Source: an uncultured Bacteroidales bacterium | Lineage (GTDB): Bacteria; Bacteroidota; Bacteroidia; Bacteroidales; Bacteroidaceae | Reading direction: 5' to 3' | Assembly: GCA_902778625.1 (NCBI GenBank) | Contig: CACYYM010000009.1 | Location: forward strand, 1-64,000 | Length of the DNA stretch: 64,000 nt | Shown: positions 55,701 to 63,778 of the stretch, piece after piece | Position numbering within the stretch: the first letter of the stretch is position 1 | How the letters are laid out: each line of letters begins with the position of its first letter | Notes under the pieces: model-generated | What the model was told of the DNA's origin: nothing | The model's database searches: none | The model's input: the letters and a program-made list of their open reading frames with translations, nothing else | Made by a program: the position numbers and the translations under genes

Positions 55701-57930
55701 TACCATGCCCGACGGCCCTGCCGTTGCCTTCGCAGACACCGAAGAATGCGACCACTCCGGCGGAACCAAACAGAGCAAGCGCGTGGAGGCCACTTGCTCA
55801 AGCCATGGCCATGAGCCACACACGCTCTGCAAGGACTGCGATACCATGCTGGAGGAAGGCGCACGCATCCCTGCCCTCGGACACGACCTGCCCGACACAC
55901 CGATTGCAGGCACAGAAATCGTGGAGTACTGCATGACGGGGGGCCGTATCAACACCTGGAGCACATACGGCTACACTGGCGAATTCCTTTGCAACCGCTG
56001 CGGCGAGAGAGTCAAAGGTAAGAGGACACCCCAGAAGCACGGCAGCTACTGGGTGGATAGCTCTGGAAGTCACCTTCAGGAAGGCCATGGGTATATGACT
56101 ATGAGGAACATAGTCTGGGAAACCTGCACAAAGGATGGCTACTCGGGCGACTATTATTGCAACTTCTGCAACAAGCTCGTCGAGAAAGGCCATCGAGAAC
56201 CGCGCCACGGCCACGACTGGGGCGACTGGGAAACCATCCGCGAGGCTACCACAACGGTGAAGGGCATGGAGCAGCGCCATTGCCTCTACGATGATGAACA
56301 TGTCGAGACTCGCCTCACCGACTATAGCGGTCCGGACTACAGGCTGAAGCCCAACAAGACGAGGCTCCGCTTCGAGTGGACCTATGGCGACCCCATCCCA
56401 TCGCAGACCATCACTTTCAAGTCGATAGGTAGGAACGACATCCATAACTTCACCTATGCTATTGAGGAAAACTGCTTGGTAGATGTGAGCTTCGAGGGTT
56501 TGACACTCACCATCACACCGAAAGATATCGTGGATGACTATGAGAGTGCCCTAACGTTTGATCTACAATCGCTCGACGAGAATGGCGAGAAAATATACAT
56601 CTCCTCGCCCGAGATGTACCTGTCCTGCCATGTCAAGAAGACGGAAGAGAAGTACACGCTGACCGTCGAGGACGGCGTGGCCACGACAGGCACCCTTGTC
56701 GGAAACAACTTTGTGCTCGACACGAACTGTGGCAACAAGCTGCAAGTGCGTGGTGGCGTACCCATACGATTGGAGCCTGAAGATGAATGGAGGAAGGACT
56801 TCCTACACTGGCAGGTCGTCGAAGATGCCAGCAACCTGTTGCGCAACGAACACGACGTTGAGCGGACTGACGGATGGGACTCATCGTCTAGCCCGACATA
56901 CGGAAACCGCTGGACATACATGTCGCCCAACAACGTCACCGTGCGCGCCGTCTACAGGAAGAACGTGCCGAGCCTGACATTCAAAGAGAAGATTGTGACG
57001 GCCAGCGTGGGCGCAACGGTAGCGGCTCCGCAGCTGCTGAAGACGCCTGGCAATCTGGCAGTCACCTACAAGAGTTCCGACGAGTCCATTGCCAGAGTGG
57101 ATGCTGCGACGGGCAAGGTAACCATGCTGAAGCAAGGCACCGCCACAATCATCGCTACCAGCGAGGCCAACATCCATTACACAGAAGGCAAGGCAACTTT
57201 CCTGGTAACGACAAGCCAGGAGGCACCCATCGCCTACGACCTCTTCATTGCCGGAACACAAGTGTTCAACATCAACAAGCACGACATCCTTGGCGACGGC
57301 AAGGTATCGTTCGACACAAGCACAGGTGGCACGCTGACGCTCAAGAATGTTGACATCAATTCGGCTACAACGGGAATCCTGGCACAAAAGAACCTCCACA
57401 TAAAACTTGTGGGCGAGAACCACATCGCAAGCGAAAGGCTGGGAATGAACCTCAAGGGAACCACCATAGAAGGCCCGGGCTCGCTCATAGTAAAGGGTAC
57501 GACTGGTGTCAGGACAAGTGGCCTCACGATAAGCGGCGGCGCATTAGTCTCGCTGGAAGGCACTAAAGCGTATGGATTCTTGGGCGGAAGCCTCTCGGTA
57601 AGCGGCAGAGAAACGATTGTGATGCTGAAGGGTAAGTCTGGATACGGTGCCTATGTGGGTTCTGAGCCCACACTTTCCGACGGTCTTACCTACATTCAGC
57701 CCGAAGGTGCTTACTACGACGAAGAGAAAGGCAACATCGTCAGAGCCAACGGGACTGTCGTTGCGAACGAATGGGTAATGATTGCCAATCAGGACTATGT
57801 CGATGGCATCAACAACATTAACACTGACGTTAACCTTAACGACGCCATGTACAATCTGGCCGGCCAGAAGGTGGGCAAGGACTACAAGGGCATCGTCATC
57901 CAGGGCGGCAGGAAACTCTTGAAAAAGTAG
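52723..57930 (+). CDS. 1735-residue secreted protein with dense CxxC/CEHxxC cysteine repeats
   Basis: A signal peptide (cleavage near HAD, residue 26) is followed by residues 43-490 containing about 80 Cys and many Asp/Glu. From about residue 262 they form four diverged repeats of 41-52 residues of the form CPxCGxC - CxxCxLCxxC - CEHxxC. These pairs look like metal-binding knuckles; which metal is unknown. Then come an Ig-like region (about 540-655, SYQWYKK), several zinc-ribbon-like units (CxxC plus ALGH-type His, about 686-1200), a BIG2 Ig-like domain (about 1416-1495), a repetitive beta-rich region (about 1520-1670) and a short sorting-like tail (MYNLAGQKVGK...GGRKLLKK). It is probably exported to the surface. 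No enzyme motif is visible. No family name is assigned; this is the most unusual protein in the window. Confidence 0.9.
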   Translation: MKTYHTTMRMIMALAIVMFPLLKAHADWDWEWTDTWGEAVAWCEECGSQYTIYAESSAEAEAAAEELFCSDCGCCTADVNSDCWHEHHCRFCESCIADGEYHDGIYNQTDMRICYDCADELIEVGEIDACHYCHELFGEGAIECDCGYSTFIPHCTDCSEVQCDMCNTCLVIDGEETDAAGGDACVEHEICSSCMENAAAEDQVHCRQCFMCDEDVCDECGLCESCADYEEHCPECGECFGDEVIWCEFGGEHCIHCCEENDWKCPQCGKCTEGAGLDLCSDCELCEECCHSNSESEGCEHGYCIASADYEDHLCPECGACPQDEECEYCGLCLNCQADYHCEHELCPDGSDWDDHVCPDCGECFDEGELCEYCGLCEDCREHCEHDVCPESDDDFGGHFICDQCGDCYEGEERCDICELCLDCCADNTSSVGCDHDLCIESDEFAEHWCYEDDQCLELCEHDAECQHLNVSTTWRKDANAHWNVCEDCGIALNKAIHSEGTPVTLTAPNPSTHTNGTAQVNCAVCNYRMSIISIPYVEVAADGKPYILSQPTDYTGKTNTSAYLDVPQRYATFKVKAGGANLSYQWYKKTVSGYSAVTDDTPDEDGFYQHAGAQTATLKAVVFTDACDDYKQQYYKYYCVISNERGSVTSDVVTIKAQHVFGRYRSKDSETHENYCFGECSAMKEVSKHRFTEWTLVRPATSEETGLREQTCLDCQYKNSEVIPKVEPGHVHSYDIAKYSITQHWFVCKCGISSPEPPQDHNFDETEVITEPTVKKTGENKLICSACGFSKTEKTDKLPHTEHEWYAWNDPDMFIWGANGMLVPDPNRGSRGIESHTVKCKLCDEKNIEKHVWPVWENSRDAKISGTDTIPGKLVRYCDICGYCEEKFYPFGSWPIMVLGGKAYDITIRNGRIIRSKEVAYAKPGETIFLAYDPKAAQVELSFNNVPVKFKQWISGYAPGGENNIPWDGGRHSISLQSFTFRFNRTAGLYAFTMPDGPAVAFADTEECDHSGGTKQSKRVEATCSSHGHEPHTLCKDCDTMLEEGARIPALGHDLPDTPIAGTEIVEYCMTGGRINTWSTYGYTGEFLCNRCGERVKGKRTPQKHGSYWVDSSGSHLQEGHGYMTMRNIVWETCTKDGYSGDYYCNFCNKLVEKGHREPRHGHDWGDWETIREATTTVKGMEQRHCLYDDEHVETRLTDYSGPDYRLKPNKTRLRFEWTYGDPIPSQTITFKSIGRNDIHNFTYAIEENCLVDVSFEGLTLTITPKDIVDDYESALTFDLQSLDENGEKIYISSPEMYLSCHVKKTEEKYTLTVEDGVATTGTLVGNNFVLDTNCGNKLQVRGGVPIRLEPEDEWRKDFLHWQVVEDASNLLRNEHDVERTDGWDSSSSPTYGNRWTYMSPNNVTVRAVYRKNVPSLTFKEKIVTASVGATVAAPQLLKTPGNLAVTYKSSDESIARVDAATGKVTMLKQGTATIIATSEANIHYTEGKATFLVTTSQEAPIAYDLFIAGTQVFNINKHDILGDGKVSFDTSTGGTLTLKNVDINSATTGILAQKNLHIKLVGENHIASERLGMNLKGTTIEGPGSLIVKGTTGVRTSGLTISGGALVSLEGTKAYGFLGGSLSVSGRETIVMLKGKSGYGAYVGSEPTLSDGLTYIQPEGAYYDEEKGNIVRANGTVVANEWVMIANQDYVDGINNINTDVNLNDAMYNLAGQKVGKDYKGIVIQGGRKLLKK

Positions 57931-57942
57931 AAGACGAAAACG

Positions 57943-58018
57943 CCGCGTGCGGGGATTCGAATCGCCGCACGCGGAAATTGCCAACGCCGCACGCGGAAAT
58001 TGCAATCCCCGCGTGCGG
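57943..58018. repeat. Family-1 array G: four units, partly inverted, after the Cys-rich gene
   Basis: Cores start at 57943, 57965, 57987 and 58009, 22 bp apart. The first three have flanks of reverse orientation; the last has the forward flanks seen elsewhere. The outer edges (aaaacgCCGC...gggatt and aatcccCGC...GCGGcgttttttt) are inverted copies, so the whole array can fold and end in a T-run, like a terminator. Confidence 0.95.
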
Positions 58019-58103
58019 CGTTTTTTTCACCCCCCCTCACGGTCTTTTATTTAACGAAAGGAAATTTTGAATTAGTGAATTTTGTATTTTGGATTTTCAT
58101 TCG

Positions 58104-58111
58104 TATCTTTG
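58104..58111 (+). promoter_or_regulatory. Promoter of PAP2 gene: TTTG-N19-TATCTTTG
   Basis: A TTTG at 58081-58084 and TATCTTTG at 58104-58111 are 19 bp apart, the ideal Bacteroidetes -33/-7 arrangement, 32 bp before the ATG at 58144. Confidence 0.85.
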
Positions 58112-58143
58112 CAATCGCGAAACTCATCTAACAACACAAAACA

Positions 58144-58857
58144 ATGAAAAAGACAACCTGCATCATCGCACTTCTGTTCGCAGCCATCGTCGCCTACGGA
58201 CAGTCCAATCACTATCTGACAAAAGAAGAGGCTCCACACGATACCGTCTTCATCGGACCGCCGCCTGCATTCGGCTCGCTGCTGTTCGAACAGGACTTCC
58301 ACATGTATCAGTACGGCAAGACACTCCGCCCGACTGAGCGCGGTAAGCAAGCCGTCAAGGACGCCAACACTTCGACCGACAACATCCTGGAGGTCTTCTC
58401 CGAAGCCTTCGGCATGACGCTCTCGAAAGACGCTACGCCCGAAATCTACAAGCTCATCAACAGGATGAAGGAAGATGCCGGCAGCTATGCAACCCGTTGC
58501 ACGAAGAACTTCTATAAGCGCACACGTCCCTACGCCCTCTACAACGAGCCGACAGCAGTGCCCGAAGCTGAGGAAGGGCTTCGCCACAACGGCAGCTATG
58601 TATCAGGCCACAGCGCAACAGGCATGGCAGTAGCAGTCGTGCTGGCCACCATCAACCCCGAACGTCAGGACCAACTCTTCAAGCGTGGACTGGACTTTGG
58701 CGAGAGCCGATGGATTGTGGGCTATCACCACTACAGCGACGTCAAGGCCGGCCAGATGGTAGGCGCCCTCGTGCTGCCAGCCCTCCTCAATAACGACGAG
58801 TTCGTGGACCAGCTCGCCAAGGCAAAGAAAGAGTTCAAGAAGCTCATGAAAAAGTAA
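58144..58857 (+). CDS. PAP2-superfamily acid phosphatase
   Basis: 237 residues with a signal peptide (AYGQ near residue 20). The class A phosphatase triad of motifs is intact: YKRTRPYAL (KxxxxxxRP type), GSYVSGHSATG and SRWIVGYHHYSDVKAG, which supply the phosphate-binding Arg/Lys and catalytic His residues. Such enzymes remove phosphate from nonspecific monoesters or from lipid phosphates in the periplasm. It has a strong promoter and ends before the bidirectional terminator at 58970, so it is monocistronic. Confidence 0.93.
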   Translation: MKKTTCIIALLFAAIVAYGQSNHYLTKEEAPHDTVFIGPPPAFGSLLFEQDFHMYQYGKTLRPTERGKQAVKDANTSTDNILEVFSEAFGMTLSKDATPEIYKLINRMKEDAGSYATRCTKNFYKRTRPYALYNEPTAVPEAEEGLRHNGSYVSGHSATGMAVAVVLATINPERQDQLFKRGLDFGESRWIVGYHHYSDVKAGQMVGALVLPALLNNDEFVDQLAKAKKEFKKLMKK

Positions 58858-58969
58858 CAGAGCACACAAGAACACAGCCTGAGGCACTAACCCAAAGCCC
58901 TGTAGAGACAACAGAACACACCACGGGGAGTAACCCCGGCTGAATGCCTACAGCGCAAAAAAACAAAAC

Positions 58970-58995
58970 GGGCGGCAGAGATTATCCTGCCGCCC
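58970..58995. terminator. Bidirectional terminator between PAP2 and FISUMP genes
   Basis: A perfect 9-bp stem (GGGCGGCAG / CTGCCGCCC) with an 8-nt loop. On the minus strand it is followed by TTTTGTTTTTTT, a strong tract for the FISUMP gene; on the plus strand a weaker CTCTTTATT follows for PAP2. Confidence 0.85.
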
Positions 58996-59002
58996 CTCTT
59001 TA

Positions 59003-60310
59003 TTATTGCTTCCGCACCGGACGAACAGGCATGCCGAAATAGCTTGTGTCCGAAACCATGCCTGCGGAACTCTGCGTGAAGTAAAAGTCATTCAACATAC
59101 CGCTCGAACGCGACCAATATGTACCCTGCGTGCCAGCGAAACCCACGGCAGTGCCGTTAATCCAGCCTGCCGCCGGCAGGTAAATAACGTTGCTATTGAC
59201 CTTGCTCTTGACTTTGAGCACGCTCACACCGTTCAACGTCGTCCAGCCGGAATAAGTGTACTGGCTGTTGACGAGCTCGCGGAACTGCTCCCGGCTCGGC
59301 ATCTGCCAGTTGCTGCCCCAGTTCGCCGTCGCAGCATCGTGATTCGGCCACAGCTCGCTATATGGGGACGAACCGAAGTACAGCGCTGCGTAGCTGTTGG
59401 TCGAACTGTCGAACCACACGTAGCTCGACTTGGTATATTCCTGCTTAGGCGTTGTCTCGCCCCATGCAAAGTAGCTGCCATACTCGGTGGAACTGCTTGC
59501 ACCGATATTCGTGCTTGCCCACAGCGTACCGCTCGGCAGCTGCAAATCGACGTAATAGTGCCCGTCGATATAACCCGAATCGTCAACCGTCTGCACCGTC
59601 ACCCCGCATGTGTTGGACACGTTGCTGCCGTCCGTGGCGCGGCAAGTGATGACGCAACTGCCATCGCCCACAGCCGTTACGAGACCGCTCTCGTCCACAG
59701 TCGCCACGTTTGTGTCGCTGCTTTCCCACGTCAGGGCAGGGTTGTCGACATCGGAGGGATAGACGTAGGCCTGTAGCTGCGCCGTGCGGTTCAGCTCAAG
59801 GTCCAGGTGGCTTGGGTTCAGGCTGATTCCGGTGACCAGCTGAATAGGCTGAGTGTGCGTATATTCGCGCAGCATATCACCATTTCCCATATTCTCGACG
59901 ACCACCAGCCGCTCGCTGTTCATGTCCACGACACGAATGCAAGACACCGGCTTGTCGGTCTTGTCGTAGACCACAATGTTGCCCGAATAGGGGAAGAAGC
60001 GATAAACAAAATCACCCATCATGCCTTGCCCCCAGGAGTTGTCCCAACCGGTCGTCGTGCCGTCTTCATTTAAGGTAATCCACTCGCTCTTCGACCTATA
60101 CCACTTGCCCGCGACAAGGGCATTGACCGGCGTGAAGGGACCGAAGTCCTCGTCCGAGCCGAGATTGTCGTAGAACACAATGCTGTCCGTGCGCAAACTG
60201 TACTGCGCCACCGTCCCGTCGCTCTTATAGACACGAAAGCCCTGAGCCGTCGCCATTTGCATCCCTGCCACCATCAGCAGCAGGGTTGCCAAAACACTTC
60301 TTGTCTTCAT
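59003..60310 (-). CDS. Secreted BIG2 + FISUMP-domain protein
   Basis: 435 residues: signal peptide (cleavage near ATAQ, about residue 23), a small domain typical of Prevotella surface proteins (FRVYKSDGTVAQYSLRTDSI), a BIG2 Ig-like domain (about 155-240, ITGISLNPSHLDLELN start and WESSDTNVATVDESGLV), then a FISUMP domain (about 250-435, starting YYVDLQLPSGTLWASTNIG and ending RPVRKQ). FISUMP proteins are secreted paralogues of unknown role, common in Bacteroidetes and Fibrobacter. No promoter box could be identified. The gene ends 8 bp before the terminator at 58970. Confidence 0.88.
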   Translation of the reverse strand: MKTRSVLATLLLMVAGMQMATAQGFRVYKSDGTVAQYSLRTDSIVFYDNLGSDEDFGPFTPVNALVAGKWYRSKSEWITLNEDGTTTGWDNSWGQGMMGDFVYRFFPYSGNIVVYDKTDKPVSCIRVVDMNSERLVVVENMGNGDMLREYTHTQPIQLVTGISLNPSHLDLELNRTAQLQAYVYPSDVDNPALTWESSDTNVATVDESGLVTAVGDGSCVITCRATDGSNVSNTCGVTVQTVDDSGYIDGHYYVDLQLPSGTLWASTNIGASSSTEYGSYFAWGETTPKQEYTKSSYVWFDSSTNSYAALYFGSSPYSELWPNHDAATANWGSNWQMPSREQFRELVNSQYTYSGWTTLNGVSVLKVKSKVNSNVIYLPAAGWINGTAVGFAGTQGTYWSRSSGMLNDFYFTQSSAGMVSDTSYFGMPVRPVRKQ

Positions 60311-60390
60311 AATAAACTCCGCTTGACAAGTTAATTACGTAACTTAACTTTCGCTGGGCTTTGCCTCAGACACAGGCGGAAAAGAGAACA

Positions 60391-60798
60391 TCAATACTTC
60401 ATCACGGGCTTGAGCTCCTTAGCCTGAGCAATCATTTTCTCGACCTGCTTCACTGAAGGCACGCGGCGAACGAGACGCTTCTTAGCGTTCGTCTCCTGCA
60501 TCTTCTGCACAAGGTTTTCGGGAACACGATGGCGAAACTCCTTGACTGTATCAACGCCAGAAGCCTCGAGCAGCTCAGAGAACTGTGGGCCAACGCCTTT
60601 CACACGGAACAGATCAGCGTGGTTCGTCCACGTCAGGATGAGTTTCTCGCTAATGCCTGTAGCTTCTGCCAATGCAGCACGGCCTTTGGGAGTAGCACCC
60701 TTCTTCAGTAATTCGGCAACAGTCTTGATGCCAGCCTTGATGAGTTTCGGAGCATAAGCCTCGCCAATGCCCTCGATGTCGATAATCTTGTAAGTCAT
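60391..60798 (-). CDS. DUF4332 helix-hairpin-helix protein
   Basis: 135 residues containing two helix-hairpin-helix-like units (IEGIGEAYAPKLIKAGI at the start and VKGVGPQFSELLEASGV in the middle), the layout of the DUF4332 family. These motifs usually bind DNA or other nucleic acid non-specifically; the role is unknown. A basic C-terminal half (KKRLVRRVPSVK) supports nucleic-acid contact. It has its own -7 box (60842) and a likely short leader. Confidence 0.88.
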   Translation of the reverse strand: MTYKIIDIEGIGEAYAPKLIKAGIKTVAELLKKGATPKGRAALAEATGISEKLILTWTNHADLFRVKGVGPQFSELLEASGVDTVKEFRHRVPENLVQKMQETNAKKRLVRRVPSVKQVEKMIAQAKELKPVMKY

Positions 60799-60841
60799 AA
60801 TAGTTAAAGTTTTTGAGGGTTAATAACTGTGTTTGTCAATG

Positions 60842-60849
60842 CAAAGTTA
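60842..60849 (-). promoter_or_regulatory. Probable -7 box (TAACTTTG) of DUF4332 gene
   Basis: CAAAGTTA on the plus strand reads TAACTTTG on the minus strand, 44 bp before the ATG. Confidence 0.7.
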
Positions 60850-60902
60850 CACTTTTTTCCTTTACGTCCAACGTTTTCTACAAGTTTTTTTGCATTATAT
60901 CC

Positions 60903-63569
60903 TTACTTCACCACGACTTTCTTACCGCCAAGGATATAGATGCCCTGAGGTTGAATTTTGGCTTTGCGCCCTTGCAAGTCGTAAATGTCATCGGTCATTT
61001 TTGTTTGCTCCTCGTGAATAGTCCCGATTCCGTCGTAGAAGTCGGGCAAGGCCTGATAGTAGAGGGCGAAGTTGTCGAAGCAACACCAACAGCCGCTTTT
61101 GTAAACGTTGCATTTCAGCCCAAACCTCAAATCGCCTGTCGTCTCCTGAGTATATTCAATTTCGTTCTGGTAGCATCCCTCTGCAAAGCGGATGCCAGCA
61201 GCGCGCATACTGTGGGGATAGCCTTGCTGGTTATCTACAGAGCCAAACGACGACGCGTCGGGCCATTGCTCGGAATACAACGACTTCAGCTTGACCGTCT
61301 TATTATTCACATAGAGGAACGCGCGAATGTTCTCCGTTCCTGCTCTGTAGGCAGCTCCGCCGTCGTTGCCTGTTGGTCTGAAGAAGGCGTTGCACTTCAC
61401 GACATATACGCCCGGTTTCATGTCCTGGAGCGTTTGATACGTGTCGAACGTCTTGTTGTACTCCTCGCCGCAACCGTCGCGATAGGTCGGCTCGCCTTCC
61501 CATCCTTCCTTAGTGGAGAAGTCGTAGTTGGCGATGAAAAGTGTCATGTCGAGGTATTCGCCCTGTCTTGGCACAGCACCTTCGGCTTTCAGGTATGCGG
61601 TTACTGCACTCTTCAGCGCCACCAGCGCGCTATTCACCGATGTCTTCGACGTTGCCTTCGAGAACGTTCCGTCGCTCTTCTCTATCTTCGAGAGGAAAGT
61701 GGTGAGCGGTTCCGACTCCAGACTCACGTCGACATTTTTCTGCGCGTAGGCTCTCCAGAAGTGGAATTCCTCGCAGAGCGGCATGATTTCCTTGATAGTG
61801 TTTTGCAAGTTTTGAACTTGCGTGAGCAGTGTCTTTATCTGAGTATTCGAGAGGCTTCCCGACGTGGCTCTGGTCAGCAGCGATGCGATGTTCTGTCGAA
61901 TCTTGTCGGGCAATAGCGTGTTGTGAGCCATCACCTCGAGTTGCCTTGTCACTTCTTCCAGCCTGCGGATCATAATGGTGTTCTCACCAACTTTCTCGAT
62001 GCTCATGTAATCAATGTTCGGTGCCCAGTTTGTCGCGTTGTAGAGCTCGACACTATTGGTGCCGGCACTGAGGTGAAGTGTCATGTTGTACTCCTTGAAC
62101 GTGTTCCAGTTCGATGTCTGCACCGTAATCGTTCCTGCTTCGACGCCATTCAGCGCGACGGTACAGCGACGGCTTTCTGCCGAGGCGCAACAGAAGTGGA
62201 GTGTGTAATCGCCTTCCTCTGCCACATATACATCCTTCCACAAGAGCGAGTTGCTGCGCTTTCCTCCAAGCCAGCCGACAGACTTGCCGCCGCTTGCCGA
62301 GGCGTTGCTTTCGTAGATGGCCGAGCCGACGGCTTGATTATTGTAAATCTCCTGATAGTCGTGCAGGAAGGCTGTTTCGGCTTCATAGAGGTAGCGTTCC
62401 AACCTGGTCTCTGCCTCAAGCTTGTAGATGCGAGTGCCATGAGCCGGCACGACTGCGGACAGGGCTCCCTGCATCGCGCCCAAGTCCTCGTGCTCGAAGA
62501 GGTCGCGCACCAAGACCTGTCCGCCGAGATCAACTTCGCTGAAGCTGATGCACATCTCTTCTTCGCGGTCGGACGGGTTGTAGAGTGCCACAGCGCGAGT
62601 GGTGCCGTGAAGCGAGAGGATGTCTTTCACCAGAACGTATGTCTCGCCGATGTGCTGCACGACATGCGCCTGCAGCCCCAACGGGTCCTGATTCAGGGCG
62701 ATGAGTTCCTCGTTCTTCAGCAGGGCGAGAGGTCGCTCCTTGATGGTCGCCATGTTACAACCGATGAGCAAGGGCGAGGACATGATGCACCACATACCGA
62801 AGTGCGTTTTGTCTTCCTCTTCCGACATCGAACGGCCCACCTCGAGCATGTCCATGTCGTTATAGCAGCCGTCGTAGCAATAGGCAGAAAGATAGAGGTT
62901 CTCATTGAGGATGCCTTTCACGGATTCCCAGCCGTCGTAGATGTCGCCCGTAGTACGCCAAGAGGTCGATATGTCGTGGCACCAGGTGCCCGGATACGCC
63001 CATCGGCAAAGGTTGTAGCGTACGTCCTTACCCGTTGCGACGATGGCATTGTGGATGGCTGTGTACTGCTCCTGCTCGTTCAGCCCTGCATGGTTGCCGC
63101 CACAGTAGTCGACCTTGATGAAATCAAACTCCAACTCGTTGAAGTAGAAGTCGGCATCCACCTGTTCATAGCCGTAGAAGCCCACGTTGGTGTTCTGTGT
63201 GTCGCCATTGCTGATGCTGCCGCAAGTGCAGTCGCCGGCATCGCTGTAGATGCCCGCCTTCAGTCCTTTGGAATGGATATAGTCGCTGACGACCTTCAGG
63301 CCATTTGGGAAGCGCTGCGGATGGATGCGAACCTTGCCGTCCGACGTGCGGCCGTACTGGAAGCCGTCGTCGATGTTGATGTACATGTAGCCCACATCCT
63401 TCAGCCCCTGTGAGACCATTGCATCGGCCTGACCCTTGATGATGTCCTCCGAGATGTTGACTGCAAACGTGTTCCACGAGCTCCATCCCATTGTGGGTCC
63501 TTCCACCTGAGCTTGCACGCCGACCGCACAACCTGCCAGCATGCCTGCAAACAAAAGAAATCGTTTCAT
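60903..63569 (-). CDS. Secreted alpha-galactosidase-like enzyme, GH27 with CBM-like domain
   Basis: 888 residues from the ATG at 63569 (MKRFLLFAGMLAG), which gives a proper signal peptide (VQAQ). The GH27 barrel occupies about 25-390: MGWSSWNTF, YINIDDGFQ, the nucleophile Asp in FIKVDYCGG (near 155) and the acid/base Asp in RTTGDIYDGW (near 208). A carbohydrate-binding-like beta-sandwich follows (about 430-560, YEAETAFLHDYQEIYN start), then an uncharacterised domain and a short sorting-like tail (IYDLQGRKAK...GGKKVVVK). It should release terminal alpha-galactose from plant or host glycans outside the cell. An in-frame ATG at 63593 coincides with the transcription start region and is rejected. 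This subfamily also has beta-L-arabinopyranosidases, so the sugar is uncertain. Confidence 0.9.
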   Translation of the reverse strand: MKRFLLFAGMLAGCAVGVQAQVEGPTMGWSSWNTFAVNISEDIIKGQADAMVSQGLKDVGYMYINIDDGFQYGRTSDGKVRIHPQRFPNGLKVVSDYIHSKGLKAGIYSDAGDCTCGSISNGDTQNTNVGFYGYEQVDADFYFNELEFDFIKVDYCGGNHAGLNEQEQYTAIHNAIVATGKDVRYNLCRWAYPGTWCHDISTSWRTTGDIYDGWESVKGILNENLYLSAYCYDGCYNDMDMLEVGRSMSEEEDKTHFGMWCIMSSPLLIGCNMATIKERPLALLKNEELIALNQDPLGLQAHVVQHIGETYVLVKDILSLHGTTRAVALYNPSDREEEMCISFSEVDLGGQVLVRDLFEHEDLGAMQGALSAVVPAHGTRIYKLEAETRLERYLYEAETAFLHDYQEIYNNQAVGSAIYESNASASGGKSVGWLGGKRSNSLLWKDVYVAEEGDYTLHFCCASAESRRCTVALNGVEAGTITVQTSNWNTFKEYNMTLHLSAGTNSVELYNATNWAPNIDYMSIEKVGENTIMIRRLEEVTRQLEVMAHNTLLPDKIRQNIASLLTRATSGSLSNTQIKTLLTQVQNLQNTIKEIMPLCEEFHFWRAYAQKNVDVSLESEPLTTFLSKIEKSDGTFSKATSKTSVNSALVALKSAVTAYLKAEGAVPRQGEYLDMTLFIANYDFSTKEGWEGEPTYRDGCGEEYNKTFDTYQTLQDMKPGVYVVKCNAFFRPTGNDGGAAYRAGTENIRAFLYVNNKTVKLKSLYSEQWPDASSFGSVDNQQGYPHSMRAAGIRFAEGCYQNEIEYTQETTGDLRFGLKCNVYKSGCWCCFDNFALYYQALPDFYDGIGTIHEEQTKMTDDIYDLQGRKAKIQPQGIYILGGKKVVVK

Positions 63570-63597
63570 TATGGTAAGTTTATGGTAAATCACGTGG

Positions 63598-63605
63598 CAA
63601 AGTTA
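63598..63605 (-). promoter_or_regulatory. Probable -7 box (TAACTTTG) of GH27 gene
   Basis: CAAAGTTA on the plus strand is TAACTTTG on the minus strand, 29 bp before the chosen ATG at 63569. This close spacing excludes the longer start at 63593. Confidence 0.8.
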
Positions 63606-63655
63606 CGAAGATTATGTCGCAAAAACAAGAAAACAACGTATAAAGTCACAACCTT

Positions 63656-63771
63656 CACGTGCCTCCCGAAAAATCCACACGTGGATTTTGGCAACTTCAC
63701 ACGTGGATTTTGGCAACTTCACACGTGAACTTTGCGAACTTCACCAGAGGACTTTGCCATCTTCTCTCGTG
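63656..63771. repeat. Family-2 array: six CACGTG units, 22-bp period
   Basis: Cores start at 63656, 63678, 63700, 63722, 63744 (decayed, ccagag) and 63766 (ctcgtg), all exactly 22 bp apart. Spacers are of the type gattttggcaacttca. The array lies between the GH27 promoter and the end of the truncated gene. Confidence 0.92.
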
Positions 63772-63778
63772 AAGTTTT

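Noticed and set aside
63591..63596. Single CACGTG before the GH27 promoter as an extra family-2 unit
   Set aside because: It is 65 bp, not 66 bp, from the next core and lacks the spacer sequence, so it is probably chance.
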